Made by a program: the position numbers and the translations under genes. The notes under the pieces are model-generated. The model did not search any database and was not told the origin of the DNA. It saw only the letters and a list, made by a program, of their open reading frames with translations. 48,707 bases of DNA, from contig JACPVQ010000050.1 in the NCBI GenBank assembly GCA_016191645.1, positions 1 through 48,707 of the forward strand. Direction: 5' to 3'. This DNA comes from Candidatus Solibacter usitatus. Lineage in GTDB: Bacteria > Acidobacteriota > Terriglobia > Bryobacterales > Bryobacteraceae. Below, piece by piece: positions 31,476 to 41,457 of this stretch (the first letter of the stretch is position 1; every line of letters begins with the position of its first letter).

Positions 31476-32669
31476 ATGCTCCAAGCGCAAGACGGAAGCC
31501 TGTTGAAGGAAGCCGTAGCTGCCGCAAAAGCCGGGGAGAAGGCCCTGGCGATGCGGTTGTTGCAGCAGGCTACTCTTTTGAATCCCGGCAACGAATTGGC
31601 TTGGCTGTGGCGCGCTTCGCTGGCGGGAACCGCGGACGAGGCGGCGCGGAACCTGAGCGAGGTCCTGCGCATCAATCCTGACAATCAGAAGGCCATCGCC
31701 TGGATGAGTAAATGTCAGGCTGCGGCCGCCCCGCCTTCAAACGGAAGCAGCCACGCACCGGAAGTTCCCGCGGCTGTGGCGGCAGTTGTCGAACCTAAAG
31801 TGGAACCGAAACCGGAACCAAAACCGCTGCTGGAACCGCAACCGCATGTCGAACCGGCGTCTGTGACGAAAGTTGTGGTTGTCGCGGAAACGCCGAAGCC
31901 GGTTCGTGTGGAGCCGCCCCCGCCCGCGCCCGCCCGCTCCAATAACCATCCAGCGGCCGATCCTGTTCCACAAAGCGCCAGGGGTTGGCACTGCCCTTTC
32001 TGCAGCCACGCCTCCGAAGTTGCCTTGCGGAAATGCGTCAACTGCAACGCCGTCACCGTCCTGGAAGACCTGTCCGAGATTGCGCGCAACGAAGGCATCC
32101 GCGACAAAATTGTGCGCGAAGCCATCGGCAGAATGGAATCGATGGGCGGCAATCGCGGCCTGGAAACGAACATCCACCTGGCCCTTGGGCATCTAAACGT
32201 GCGCGAAGCCAGCGCTGCCATTCCTTATCTGCGCGCCGCCATGGCGCAGCGCCGCGGAGACTGGAATTTGAACAACATTCTCGATCAGCTGCAGTTCCGG
32301 AAAGTGATTCTGGTTGCCGATGACAGCCAGACCATCCGCAAGGCTCTTTCAGGAATTCTGGAACGCAACAACTATCGCGTGATGGTGGCCGAAGACGGTA
32401 AGCAGGCCCTGGCCCGGTTAAACGAAGCGATTCCCGATCTTGTCCTTCTGGACATCACTATGCCCTGGATGGATGGCTACGAAGTTTGCAAGAACATCCG
32501 CGGAAAAGCGATGACGAAGAAAGTTCCGGTCGTGATGCTCTCGGGAAAAGATGGTCTGTTCGACAAGATGCGCGGTAAATTTGCGGGTTGCAACGACTAT
32601 GTGACGAAGCCGTTCGATCCGCAGATTCTTTTGAAGACAATTCGCAAGTATGTGCCCCAGTCGGCATAA
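31476..32669 (+). CDS. TPR - zinc ribbon - receiver protein (PilG-like output of a chemosensory system)
   Basis: The 397-residue protein has an N-terminal TPR-like region (AGEKALAMRLLQQATLLNPGNELAWLW). A Pro/Glu repeat linker follows, then a CPFC ... CVNC zinc ribbon and a second TPR-like helix pair (LNVREASAAIPYLRAAMAQ). The C-terminal receiver has VADDSQTIRK, phospho-acceptor in LLDITMPWMDG and Lys in YVTKPF. Linking TPR and receiver resembles PilG-type regulators of type IV pili. The ATG at 31476 follows AAGGAG; an upstream TTG (31464) overlaps that site. It is the first gene of the chemosensory operon ending at 39792. Confidence 0.8.
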   Translation: MLQAQDGSLLKEAVAAAKAGEKALAMRLLQQATLLNPGNELAWLWRASLAGTADEAARNLSEVLRINPDNQKAIAWMSKCQAAAAPPSNGSSHAPEVPAAVAAVVEPKVEPKPEPKPLLEPQPHVEPASVTKVVVVAETPKPVRVEPPPPAPARSNNHPAADPVPQSARGWHCPFCSHASEVALRKCVNCNAVTVLEDLSEIARNEGIRDKIVREAIGRMESMGGNRGLETNIHLALGHLNVREASAAIPYLRAAMAQRRGDWNLNNILDQLQFRKVILVADDSQTIRKALSGILERNNYRVMVAEDGKQALARLNEAIPDLVLLDITMPWMDGYEVCKNIRGKAMTKKVPVVMLSGKDGLFDKMRGKFAGCNDYVTKPFDPQILLKTIRKYVPQSA

Positions 32670-32704
32670 GCGCTGGGGAAGTTTACAGGCGGGGAGAAGT
32701 AGCA

Positions 32705-33064
32705 ATGAAATCGATACTTGTGGTGGACGACAGTCCCACCGAGTTGCAAGCTGTCACCAGCTTCCTCAAAGACAACGGCTATACCTACACGGTGGCCAAA
32801 GACGGCGAGGAGGCCATACGCAAAGCGGGGGAAACCAGCCCGGATCTGATGTTGCTGGATGTTGTGCTGCCCAAAAAGAACGGCTTTCAGGTTTGCCGCC
32901 AGCTCAAATCCACGCCCGCCACCAGCAATATCAAAATCGTTCTCCTGACCAGCAAGAATCAGGATTCCGACAAGTACTGGGGCATCCGCCAGGGCGCCGA
33001 TGGATATTTGACCAAACCGTTTCAAAGAGCGGAGCTGCTTCAGATGCTGACTCGCTTCGCCTGA
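32705..33064 (+). CDS. Single-domain response regulator (PilH/CheY-like)
   Basis: The 119-residue product is a stand-alone receiver: VVDDSPTE with the acidic pair at residues 8-9, phospho-acceptor Asp52 in LMLLDVVLPKKNG, the Thr in LLTSKNQ and Lys in YLTKPF. PilH-type receivers often drain phosphate from the CheA-type kinase or oppose PilG. The ATG at 32705 has GGGGAG 8 nt upstream. The gene lies between the TPR-receiver gene and cheW. Confidence 0.88.
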   Translation: MKSILVVDDSPTELQAVTSFLKDNGYTYTVAKDGEEAIRKAGETSPDLMLLDVVLPKKNGFQVCRQLKSTPATSNIKIVLLTSKNQDSDKYWGIRQGADGYLTKPFQRAELLQMLTRFA

Positions 33065-33086
33065 TTGCAGGCAATAGGTGCCAACG

Positions 33087-33806
33087 ATGATGGAATGGGA
33101 ACAAAGCAAATCCGGGCCGGCAGACGGCGCTTTCGAACTGATGGACGAAATGCTGGCTGAGCTTCTCGCCGCCGAGCCGGAAGTTGCCGGGCCCCCATTA
33201 ATGGAGCCGGCCTCCATGCCCAGTTCGCAACCGCCGCTGGAAACTCTCATGCGCGCGATGGACGCAAGGTTGCGAAACTCGCCGCACTGGGAATGGATTC
33301 CGCAGGTGCGGCGGGTGGAAACACATGCCGAACCCGCAAGGGCTGACGGCGGAGAGGATCACATCATCTTCCGGCTGTCCGATTCGGAATACGCAATTCC
33401 CTTGCTGGATGTCGCCGAGGCCGGCCGCGCCGGCGAAATCACCAGGCTCCCCAACGCCCCTTCGTTCGTTTCCGGTGTAACGAATCTGCGCGGCGAAGTA
33501 GTTCCCATCTTCAACCTGCAAAAGATGCTTGGGTTGGAAGAAGAAGCGGCGGAGTTGGGCGGCAGGGTTTTGTATTTGCGTCCGCGCAATTCTCTGCCTG
33601 GCGCCGGACTCGTTGTAAATGCGCTGAAAGGAATTCGCCGCATACCGGCGCAGCAACTGGAGCACGCTAATCATGATGCGGCGCGCGGAGGTCCGTTGCG
33701 CGGCGTATTTGGCCGCGGTGAACGCCGCCTGCACGTTTTGGACACGGATGGTCTTTACGCCATGGAGGAGTTCCGTATGCTGCAAAATCCTGGCGAAGAA
33801 AATTGA
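33087..33806 (+). CDS. CheW-like adaptor (PilI-like)
   Basis: The 239-residue protein has a non-conserved N-terminal extension of about 90 residues (acidic, [14 protein letters not shown]) and a C-terminal CheW domain ([45 protein letters not shown]). CheW couples chemoreceptors to the CheA kinase. ATG 33087 or 33090 and GTG 33078 are all possible starts; AGGTG before 33087 favours that one. The next gene is the receptor. Confidence 0.85.
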   Translation: MMEWEQSKSGPADGAFELMDEMLAELLAAEPEVAGPPLMEPASMPSSQPPLETLMRAMDARLRNSPHWEWIPQVRRVETHAEPARADGGEDHIIFRLSDSEYAIPLLDVAEAGRAGEITRLPNAPSFVSGVTNLRGEVVPIFNLQKMLGLEEEAAELGGRVLYLRPRNSLPGAGLVVNALKGIRRIPAQQLEHANHDAARGGPLRGVFGRGERRLHVLDTDGLYAMEEFRMLQNPGEEN

Positions 33807-33829
33807 GAGCCGAAGAAGAAGGAGGCATC

Positions 33830-35971
33830 ATGGCGTCAACATCCGGAAGTTCCAGCCTGTTCTACAACCTGCCCATTGCCAGGAAGTTCGCCATCGTGCT
33901 GGCCATCATGGCGGTACCCGCGTTGGTGGTGTCGGCGCTGTTCCTGCAGGCCCGCAACCAGCAAATCGATTTGGCGGCCAATGAAATCAAGGGGATTGAA
34001 TATCTGGCCACGCTGCGGTCGTTGCAGGAGAACGTCGTCTGGCATCGAGGGGCGTCGCATGCCGCGCTCATTGGAGACGGCATCGATCGGGCGCGCATGG
34101 AAACGCTGCGGGAAGCGATGGACCGCGCCGTGGGGGCGGCCGAAGCAATGAGCGTCAAGCACTCCGCTTTGGAGACTTCCGGCAAAATGGCGGCGATCAA
34201 AGCCAGTTGGCGCGGCTTGCGTTCGAACGATGCGCGCCTCGACTCCAGAGCCAACCTCGATGCGCACAACAGCCTGATGCGGCAGATCCTCGAGTTGACG
34301 CGGTATGTCGCAGTGAAGTCAACCCTGCTCATGGATCCGGGTTTGGATTCCTACTATGTGATGGACGCCGTGGTGAACCAATTGCCACAGGTTGCCGATC
34401 GAATCACGCGCCTTGGCTACGAGGATCACGCGCAGACGCGTGTGCAGGCCGATTTTGCCGGCGCCCTGGTGCAGACCATGCAGCGCAGCCTGGCAGTCGC
34501 CTATACCGCCAATGCCTCATTGGAACCGAAGCTCGGCAATGCGGCCACAGCGGCCGTGCAGCAGGCGGACGCTTTACTGCGCCAGTTGCGCGATGGGAAC
34601 GCCGAATTGTCCCCGCATGCGGCCAACAGCGCCGGCGTCGCGTTTTTCGCCCTCTACGACCGGGCTTTGCCCGCCCTTCGGGAAATCTTCGAGAACCGCA
34701 TCACACGGCTGACGCGGGAAAAGTACGTGCAGTTGGGATTCGTCCTGCTGGTGCTGCTGCTATCCGGGGCCTGCGTGTATGTCGTCACCAGTTCCGTCAC
34801 CGGTCAGATTGGCGAGTTCAACAAGGCGTTTGAAAAGATCGGCGACGGGAATCTGGACGTGCGCGTGCCCGTTCTGGGAACGGATGAACTGGGACGCATG
34901 GCGGTTTCCTTAAACGCCATGCTCGACGAGACGCTGCAATTGATCCAGTCGCGCGATGAACGGAATCGCATTCAGACCTCCATCCAAAAACTGCTCGACG
35001 AAATGAGCGGCGTGGCTGAGGGCGATCTGACGCACGAAGCGGAAGTCTCGGTGGAAGTGACCGGCGCCATCGCGGATTCTTTCAACTATATGATTTCCGA
35101 GTTGCGCGGCATTGTCCGCAACGTCAATCAAACCACGGCGCAAGTTGGCGAATCGGCCCACCGCGTGCTTGCCACGGCCGGGGAACTTGCCGCGGGCAGC
35201 CAGCGCCAGGCGGGACAGGTGGCCGAAGCGAACAACTCCATTGGAAAAATGGCGCGCACCATTCGCGAGGTCTCTTCCACCGCCGGCGAGGCGCAATCGG
35301 TGGCCGACCAAGCCTATGCGAAAGCAAGACAGGGTACGGACGCCGTGCAGAAGACCATCTCCGGCATGGGCGGTATTCGCAATCATGTTCAGGAAACCTC
35401 CAAGCGGCTCAAGGGCCTTGGGGAACGCTCGCAGGAGATCGGTTCCATTGTGCAATTGATCGGCGACGTCGCCGACCGCACCTCCATTCTTGCTTTGAAT
35501 GCTTCCATCCAGGCGGCCATGGCGGGCGAGGCGGGACGCGGCTTCGCCGTCGTTGCCGAAGAAGTGGAGCGGTTGGCCGAACGCGCCACCGAAGCAACCA
35601 AAAAAGTGGGCGCGCTCATCCGGTCCGTGCAGGCCGACACCGCCGAAGCGATGGGCGCAATGGAAGAGACCACGCGCGAAGTGGTGCAGGGAAGCAATCT
35701 CGCCAACGCCGCCGGACGCATGTTGGGCGAGATTGAATCCGTATCGTCGCAGCTGGCGGAATTGATTCGCAGCATCAGCAAAGCCTCTTCCGAGCAGGCG
35801 GCGAGTTCGGAGGAGATTGCCCAGCGCATGACGCACATCTCCCATCACACGCAATCTTCCGCCGCCGGCGCGAAACATGCCGCCGAATCCGTTCAGGAAC
35901 TGGCGGTTCTTGCCGAAGAATTACGCCAATCGATGCAACGCTTCCGGCTGCCGGTGGAAGCAGGCGACTAG
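33830..35971 (+). CDS. PilJ-like methyl-accepting chemotaxis receptor
   Basis: The 713-residue protein has a membrane helix near 19-40 ([20 protein letters not shown]) and a helical periplasmic sensor of about 255 residues resembling NIT-type bundles ([19 protein letters not shown]). A second helix lies at about 299-320, followed by HAMP domain(s) ([24 protein letters not shown]) and a signalling hairpin with [30 protein letters not shown]. That hairpin is almost identical in pattern to PilJ. The ATG at 33830 follows GAAGGAGG. It would feed the adjacent CheW and CheA; the ligand is unknown. Confidence 0.88.
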   Translation: MASTSGSSSLFYNLPIARKFAIVLAIMAVPALVVSALFLQARNQQIDLAANEIKGIEYLATLRSLQENVVWHRGASHAALIGDGIDRARMETLREAMDRAVGAAEAMSVKHSALETSGKMAAIKASWRGLRSNDARLDSRANLDAHNSLMRQILELTRYVAVKSTLLMDPGLDSYYVMDAVVNQLPQVADRITRLGYEDHAQTRVQADFAGALVQTMQRSLAVAYTANASLEPKLGNAATAAVQQADALLRQLRDGNAELSPHAANSAGVAFFALYDRALPALREIFENRITRLTREKYVQLGFVLLVLLLSGACVYVVTSSVTGQIGEFNKAFEKIGDGNLDVRVPVLGTDELGRMAVSLNAMLDETLQLIQSRDERNRIQTSIQKLLDEMSGVAEGDLTHEAEVSVEVTGAIADSFNYMISELRGIVRNVNQTTAQVGESAHRVLATAGELAAGSQRQAGQVAEANNSIGKMARTIREVSSTAGEAQSVADQAYAKARQGTDAVQKTISGMGGIRNHVQETSKRLKGLGERSQEIGSIVQLIGDVADRTSILALNASIQAAMAGEAGRGFAVVAEEVERLAERATEATKKVGALIRSVQADTAEAMGAMEETTREVVQGSNLANAAGRMLGEIESVSSQLAELIRSISKASSEQAASSEEIAQRMTHISHHTQSSAAGAKHAAESVQELAVLAEELRQSMQRFRLPVEAGD

Positions 35972-35992
35972 GATCGTCAGCGGTATCCAATT

Positions 35993-38881
35993 ATGACCCG
36001 CAAGGATAGCCTGCCTGCACTGGACGGATTCGTCGACGAAGTAGAGGGTTGTCTTTGCAAGCTCTCGGAGATCTTTGCCCAGTACCAGGTTCGGCCTGAC
36101 CACGCCGCCGTGTTGGAGGATGCCCGCCGCGCCGTGCAGCGCGTGCGCCAGGGTACAGCTACCTTAGAAACGCTGGACGAGCCGGTCTGCGATCCGGATT
36201 TGTGGGAGGCGTTCCGCGAAGAAGCGGCCGAGTTGTGCGCGCAGATTTCAGACTGCTTGTCCAGCATGGAAAGCGGCATCGGAACGGAAGCCCTTGCGCC
36301 TTTGCGGCGTGCCGTCCATCAGCTGAAGGGCGCATCCGGCATGGCTGGTCTAATGGCCACCAGCCGTTTGAACGCCTGGATGCAGCGTATGCTGGACGGC
36401 GTCCTGGAAGGGGAGCGCATTTGGGACCGGGCGTTCCTGCCCCTTCTGCGGGATACCTTCGACATTGTCGTCCAGTCGATTGAAGGCGGCGGAAAAGGCG
36501 GCCTGCTCGCCGGCCGCGCCGAAGAGGCGGAGGCGATCTGGCGGGAACTTTTCCGGGACGATGCCGAACCCGCCGCTTATGACGCCGGGCCTCACGACCA
36601 GTTGGAAGCCGACGCGGAGTTGTGGGAGGCGTTCCAGCAGGAAGCCGACGAACATCTGCGGAATTCGGGAGAGCTGTTGCGCGCGCTGCAAACCGGAGAC
36701 GCCGGCGGCGACACCGTACCATCCTTGCGCCGCAGCATCCACACATTCAAAGGCGCAAGCGGCGTCGTAGGTCTCGCCTTGACCAGCCACCTTGCTCATC
36801 GCATGGAGGACCTGTTGGATGCTCTCCAGGAGGGCAGGCTCAACAACGGCGATGGGAGCATGCAGCTTCTTCTTTCCTCCCATGACATTCTCGTTGACTC
36901 CCTGGCATCCAGGGGTCTGGCCGGGGAGAGGGCGGAAATGCTCCCCATGCTGCTGGCTGGTTACGATTCCTTTCTCGGACAGGAAAAGGCCCGCGTCCCG
37001 TGGGAACTGGTGACGTCGAACGCCCATTCCGTGGAAACGGTCGCGAAGATCCAGAGTTATGTGCGCACTCCGGTGGAACGCGTCGATGAGCTGGTGCGGC
37101 TCGCTTCGGAACTTGTGATCCACCGCTCCAGGCTTGGGCAACACCTGGCGGCCTACCGGCGCGAAAACGCCGAGCTGAAAATGTCCGTCGGCAGGTTGCG
37201 GCGGATCGCGGGAAAACTGCAATCGGAATATGAGACGGAGGCGCTGCGCCAGGAGACGCTCAAACCGGAACCGGAAGACGCGGCCGGCTTTGACAGCCTG
37301 GAAATGGATCGCTACACGGAATTCCATCTGTTGTCGCGCGATCTGGCGGAGACCACCGCGGATCTGGGCGGAACGGGATCGCATTTGGAAGACCTCGGCC
37401 TGGAATTCGAAGGATTCGAACGGAAGCTGCGCACCTTGGCGGGCGATGTCGAGAAGCGTCTTCTGCAGTTGCGCATGGTGCCGCTGCGCACTTTGTCGGA
37501 CCGCCTGCACCGCACGGTGCGAGTGACTTGCGAGAAACGCGCCAAAGACGCTGAATTGTTGATCGAAGGCGAGAATGCCGAACTCGACAAGGCGATGCTC
37601 GATGAAATCGCCGGACCCCTGGAGCATCTCCTGCGCAATGCCGTGGATCACGGCCTGGAGCCGGCGCCGCAGAGAACGGCCGCCGGAAAGCCGGAGCGGG
37701 GAACCGTTCGCATCAAGGCGTCGAATGAGGGAGCGCAGGTGGTTCTGCATATCTGCGACGACGGGGCGGGCATCGGGACCGATCGTCTGCGCCGCAAGGC
37801 GATTGCGCGAGGTTACCTCGCCGCCGAGGAAGCGGATCGAATGACGGACCAGGACCTGTTCCAGTTCATCTTTCTGCCGGGCTTCAGCACGAATGCCGAA
37901 GTGAATGAGATCTCCGGCCGCGGCGTCGGCCTGGACGTCGTGAGGCAGACTGTGAGCCGCTTGAATGGAACGGTTTCCGTTTCCTCCCTGCCCGGCATCG
38001 GAACCACGTTCACCATTCGCCTTCCGCTCACGCTGGCTCTGTCGAGAGTCATTCTGGTGAAGTGTGGTACGGAAACCTATGCCATTCCCTTGACCGCCGT
38101 TTCGCAAGTGGTGCGCCTGGAACCGGAGCAACTGGAACGCGGCGGCCGCCGCATGTTCTTACGGATGGGTCCTACCACCATTAGGGCCATTCATTTGACG
38201 GAGGTTGTGGGAATCCCCGCTGCGGACGCGAATGACGGAAAGTGGAAGGCGCTGCTGCTGCACGCCGGCAACCGGAGTATGGCCTTGCTGGTAGACGATG
38301 TGCTGGAAGCCCGCGAGGTGGTTGTGAAGCCGATCGGGGCAATCCTGGGGCATGTGCCGGGAGTTAGCGGCGCGACCATTCTGGGGAACGGAAGCGTGGT
38401 TCTGATTCTGAATCCAAATCACATTCTGGACGAGCGGTTAACGTTGTCCCGGCCGCTGTATGTAATGGAGCCGCGGACGGCGGCGGTGCGCCAATTGAGC
38501 GTGCTGATTGTCGACGATTCGCCCACTGTGCGGCGGGCGCTTGTGAATCTCGCAGCTTCCGCGGGATGGATTTCCCATGCGGCGAAGGACGGCCTGGAGG
38601 CGGTGGAAATGCTTCACGGCGGCTCTGTGGAGCCGGACGTAATTCTCACAGATATCGAAATGCCGCGCATGGATGGATTCGATCTGGTCTCGTCGGTGCG
38701 CGGCATGAAACAGTACAAGCGCACGCCGGTCGTGATGTTGACTTCGCGCGCCGGTGAGAAGCACCGCAAACGGGCGCGGGAACTCGGCGTGGACGCCTAC
38801 CTTGTCAAACCTTTCCAGGATGAGGAACTCATTCAAACGGTTCGACGCCTGGTGCCGCAGGCTCCTGAAGGGAACGCATGA
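35993..38881 (+). CDS. CheA-type hybrid histidine kinase with two HPt domains and a receiver (PilL/ChpA-like)
   Basis: The 962-residue protein has two HPt domains (His109 in VHQLKGASGMAGL, His250 in IHTFKGASGVVGL), a dimerisation region (about 360-500), and an intact HATPase (LEHLLRNAVDHGLE, ICDDGAGIG, GFSTNAEVNEISGRGVGLD). A CheW-like domain (about 685-815) and a C-terminal receiver (LIVDDSP, Asp887 in LTDIEMPRMDG, Lys939) follow. It is a shortened ChpA/PilL type kinase and the only kinase of this operon with a clearly complete ATP site. Its stop overlaps the next gene (ATGA). Confidence 0.92.
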   Translation: MTRKDSLPALDGFVDEVEGCLCKLSEIFAQYQVRPDHAAVLEDARRAVQRVRQGTATLETLDEPVCDPDLWEAFREEAAELCAQISDCLSSMESGIGTEALAPLRRAVHQLKGASGMAGLMATSRLNAWMQRMLDGVLEGERIWDRAFLPLLRDTFDIVVQSIEGGGKGGLLAGRAEEAEAIWRELFRDDAEPAAYDAGPHDQLEADAELWEAFQQEADEHLRNSGELLRALQTGDAGGDTVPSLRRSIHTFKGASGVVGLALTSHLAHRMEDLLDALQEGRLNNGDGSMQLLLSSHDILVDSLASRGLAGERAEMLPMLLAGYDSFLGQEKARVPWELVTSNAHSVETVAKIQSYVRTPVERVDELVRLASELVIHRSRLGQHLAAYRRENAELKMSVGRLRRIAGKLQSEYETEALRQETLKPEPEDAAGFDSLEMDRYTEFHLLSRDLAETTADLGGTGSHLEDLGLEFEGFERKLRTLAGDVEKRLLQLRMVPLRTLSDRLHRTVRVTCEKRAKDAELLIEGENAELDKAMLDEIAGPLEHLLRNAVDHGLEPAPQRTAAGKPERGTVRIKASNEGAQVVLHICDDGAGIGTDRLRRKAIARGYLAAEEADRMTDQDLFQFIFLPGFSTNAEVNEISGRGVGLDVVRQTVSRLNGTVSVSSLPGIGTTFTIRLPLTLALSRVILVKCGTETYAIPLTAVSQVVRLEPEQLERGGRRMFLRMGPTTIRAIHLTEVVGIPAADANDGKWKALLLHAGNRSMALLVDDVLEAREVVVKPIGAILGHVPGVSGATILGNGSVVLILNPNHILDERLTLSRPLYVMEPRTAAVRQLSVLIVDDSPTVRRALVNLAASAGWISHAAKDGLEAVEMLHGGSVEPDVILTDIEMPRMDGFDLVSSVRGMKQYKRTPVVMLTSRAGEKHRKRARELGVDAYLVKPFQDEELIQTVRRLVPQAPEGNA

Positions 38882-39792
38882 CACGCCGGTTGATTCGTTA
38901 CGAATGGAACGGAACGGCCTTCTACATCGATAGCGATCGCGTCGATGGGCTGCGTGGCGTGGATCGAATGGAGGACGCCTCCGCGGAGGATCACATCGCC
39001 GGATGGATGAACGTCGGCGGCATTCGCGCACCTGTTTATTGGCCGTTCCTGGAACGGGACAGAACCCCTGAGATTCGCGGCCACGAGGCGATCGTTGTAG
39101 TTCGTCACGGCGGTTTCCTCGGCGGCGTGTTGGTGGATAAGGCCGGCGCATCCAGAGATGTGCCGGATACGTGCGTGTTTCCCGTACCCGCGGCCTGCGG
39201 CGATGCCGTTACCCGATTCGCCTCCGTCGTGGTGGAAAACGATTCCATTCTGTTGGAATTGAGTTGCAGCGCGCCGCGCGTGCGCGAGGAAACTTTTCCG
39301 CCGCGCCACCAGGTTGGCCAGGCTGCCGCCGGCGGCGGTGCAACGTGCCGGGTTCTCACCTTTTCTCTGCGCGATGCGGACGATGACGATGGCGCGCGAT
39401 TCGCGCTGTGCATGACACAGATTCTCGAAGTAGGCCAGCGCCTGGCAATGGCCGGCGTTCCGGAGGCGCCGCCGTCTCTGTTGGGAATTGCCAGTTGGAG
39501 AACCACGCCCATCCCTGTCGTTGACTTGGCATGCTGGCTGGGAATGGAACAGCGCCCCCTCGCCAATACCTCCAGAATTCTGATTTGCCGTGGAATCGCG
39601 GCCGACGGCGGCCGTCTGTCAGGACTGCTGGGAATCGCGGGAGCAGCCGGATTGCGAATGCGTCAGGTGCCGTTTGCCAGCGATCCTTGGCCTGCCGGCG
39701 TTCCATGGAATGACTCGCGCGCTCTTGGCGTCTACCAGGCGGACCAGCGCATGCTAGTAGTCCCGGATATCGATCAACTTCTGCGCGCCTGA
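38878..39792 (+). CDS. CheW-like protein, probably two tandem CheW folds (ChpC-like)
   Basis: The 304-residue protein has a C-terminal CheW-like half (CRVLTFSLRD ... FALCMTQILEVGQ ... LLGIASWRTTPIPVVDLACWLG) and an N-terminal half with the same strand order (IRYEWNGTAFYIDSDRVDGLRG ... VGGIRAPVYW). The usual NLRG motif of CheW reads IASWRTTP here, so kinase coupling may differ. It overlaps the CheA stop by four bases. No cheR or cheB follows; the next gene is on the opposite strand. Confidence 0.65.
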   Translation: MTRRLIRYEWNGTAFYIDSDRVDGLRGVDRMEDASAEDHIAGWMNVGGIRAPVYWPFLERDRTPEIRGHEAIVVVRHGGFLGGVLVDKAGASRDVPDTCVFPVPAACGDAVTRFASVVVENDSILLELSCSAPRVREETFPPRHQVGQAAAGGGATCRVLTFSLRDADDDDGARFALCMTQILEVGQRLAMAGVPEAPPSLLGIASWRTTPIPVVDLACWLGMEQRPLANTSRILICRGIAADGGRLSGLLGIAGAAGLRMRQVPFASDPWPAGVPWNDSRALGVYQADQRMLVVPDIDQLLRA

Positions 39793-39793
39793 G

Positions 39794-40741
39794 CTACTTC
39801 GAAATCTTCCACAAGCGCACCGATTTCTCCTGCTCCGCCACCGCCATCCAACCTCCGTCCGCGGATACCGCCAACGATGCTACCTGCCGCGCGGCGGGCA
39901 CGGTTCTCAACACACGTCCCGACGCCGTATCCCATGCCAGCACTTTCACCGGACTGCGGTTGGAGAGTTCGCTGAATCCGCCCGTTGCGAAAACGCGCCC
40001 GTCGCCGGAAAACGACATCGAGGAGATCATCTCCGGCTGACCCTTGATTTTACGGGCAACGGTCCAAGTCTTGGTGTCCCAAAGGTAGACCGTGCGGTCG
40101 ACGCCCGCCGTCGCCAGAAACTTTCCGTCAGGTGAAAACAGTACGGCGAACATCGTCACCGGCAGCTCTTCGATTTTGCGCAGCAATTCACCGGAGCGCG
40201 TGTTCCAGATACGAAGATCGGTATCGGAATTCGAACTTGCCAGCGTTTGCCCATCGGGCGAAAAAGCGAGCCGGTAGACCTCGCCGATGCCGCCTGGTAC
40301 AAGGAATTTCTGCTTCCCGGTGGGCAGATCGTAGACGCGTACGTTGTGGTCTCGATCCCCGGCGGCGGCCGATTTGCCATCGGCGGAAATCGCGATGACC
40401 CGCGCCCGGTTCGCCTTGGTGGCGACGCTGTATTTCTGCTGGCCCGATTCCAGGTTCCACACTTTGATTGCTTCGTCGCGTCCCACCGCGGCAATGGAGC
40501 CTGCGCCCTGTGCAAGCGTGAGAGCCGCCATGTCTTCCTTGTTCCACGCGGCTTTTCTTTTCAGCGCACCGGTCTTGGCATCCCAAAAACGCACTACTCC
40601 GTCGCGGCCCGCGCCTGCGACGCTTCCATCGGATGCAAACGAGACCAGTCCGATTTCGGAATCGGTTGTGAGCACGCGGTCGCCCGCGGAGGTCTGCGCC
40701 AACGCCACCACTGCGCCGGCAAACATCGTCAGAAATGTCAT
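39794..40741 (-). CDS. Exported WD40-repeat propeller protein
   Basis: The 315-residue protein has a signal peptide (MTFLTMFAGAVVALAQ) and about seven WD40 repeats (VRFWDAKTGALKR, IKVWNLESGQQK, VRVYDLPTGKQ, LRIWNTRSGELL, VYLWDTKTWTV, VLAWDTASGRVL, VRLWKISK), enough for a complete propeller. The longer upstream open frame overlaps the dioxygenase gene and is not used. The ATG is 1 nt after the dioxygenase stop (TAACATG), so the two are coupled. The partner is unknown. Confidence 0.85.
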   Translation of the reverse strand: MTFLTMFAGAVVALAQTSAGDRVLTTDSEIGLVSFASDGSVAGAGRDGVVRFWDAKTGALKRKAAWNKEDMAALTLAQGAGSIAAVGRDEAIKVWNLESGQQKYSVATKANRARVIAISADGKSAAAGDRDHNVRVYDLPTGKQKFLVPGGIGEVYRLAFSPDGQTLASSNSDTDLRIWNTRSGELLRKIEELPVTMFAVLFSPDGKFLATAGVDRTVYLWDTKTWTVARKIKGQPEMISSMSFSGDGRVFATGGFSELSNRSPVKVLAWDTASGRVLRTVPAARQVASLAVSADGGWMAVAEQEKSVRLWKISK

Positions 40742-40742
40742 G

Positions 40743-41396
40743 TTATGCCTTCTCAAGGCAAATATCGAAGGTGACGGCGGCGTGCGGAGCGCCCTTCTCG
40801 AAGAGTTGCACGGGTCGCACCAGTTCGCGGTTCTCCACCAGATTGCGTTTCTTGTAATTCTTTTCCACGTCGCCTTCAAACCACGGGTCCGTTGCGAAAT
40901 AAAGTTGTGTGATGAGAGTCTTGTAGCCGGGGGCGGCAATCAGATAGTGGATGTGCTGCGCGGGGCGATCCGGATAGTGCCCCGGCATGATGGTGTCCAT
41001 GGCATACTCCGTCGCCGAATCCAAGACCAGCTTCGCTCGGTATTTGTAGCCTTGAACGTCATAGAGTCCCTCGTGGTCGGAATGCCAAACGTCCACGGTG
41101 GCGTTACGCACGGGTTCGCCTTTCGTGTTCAGCACTTTCCCGGTGACATGCATCGGGAAACCCGGTGCGCCGGGTTTGCGCATGGCGCGCGTGTTGGGCG
41201 CACCTTTCTTAAAGAATGGACCGAGCACTTCAGCCGGCGTCGGCTTCTGCGCCTTTGACTGGCCCTCCTGCCACAGGCCGAATAGCTTCGATTGCGACAT
41301 GGGAACGCCCGCGACCAATAGTCCGCGGACAATACAGTTTTCCAGCCATTCCCGGCGATGTTGTGGCAAGGTGCCCTCCTCTACTCCAGTCAGCAT
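40743..41396 (-). CDS. Intradiol ring-cleavage dioxygenase-family protein
   Basis: The 217-residue protein contains the non-heme Fe(III) dioxygenase core: VDVWHSDHEGLYD with Tyr112, MPGHYPDRPAQHIH with Tyr141, His148 and His150, the expected two-Tyr/two-His iron ligands. The N-terminal VLGPFFKKGAP and GKVLNTKGEPV blocks match the protocatechuate/hydroxyquinol family. It may open a catechol-type ring; the substrate is unknown and no other aromatic-degradation genes lie nearby. AAGGA precedes the ATG. A Ser/Ala-rich leader is not evident, so it is probably cytoplasmic even though its coupled partner is exported. Confidence 0.85.
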   Translation of the reverse strand: MLTGVEEGTLPQHRREWLENCIVRGLLVAGVPMSQSKLFGLWQEGQSKAQKPTPAEVLGPFFKKGAPNTRAMRKPGAPGFPMHVTGKVLNTKGEPVRNATVDVWHSDHEGLYDVQGYKYRAKLVLDSATEYAMDTIMPGHYPDRPAQHIHYLIAAPGYKTLITQLYFATDPWFEGDVEKNYKKRNLVENRELVRPVQLFEKGAPHAAVTFDICLEKA

Positions 41397-41405
41397 ACAC
41401 GATCC

Positions 41406-41434
41406 TTGAACCCCGGGAAAGCGTTTGTTACCCT
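41406..41434 (+). promoter_or_regulatory. Predicted sigma-70-type promoter of the ankyrin-heme-toroid gene
   Basis: TTGAAC (41406-41411) and TACCCT (41429-41434) are spaced by 17 nt, about 24 nt before the ATG, with TAGGAGG between. The -10 match is moderate. Confidence 0.4.
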
Positions 41435-41457
41435 CTTAAGGTCTAGTAGGAGGCGCT

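Noticed and set aside
36350..38131. A minus-strand frame of 593 codons inside the CheA-type gene
   Set aside because: Antisense shadow of a gene with all kinase motifs; no ribosome-binding site or known domain.
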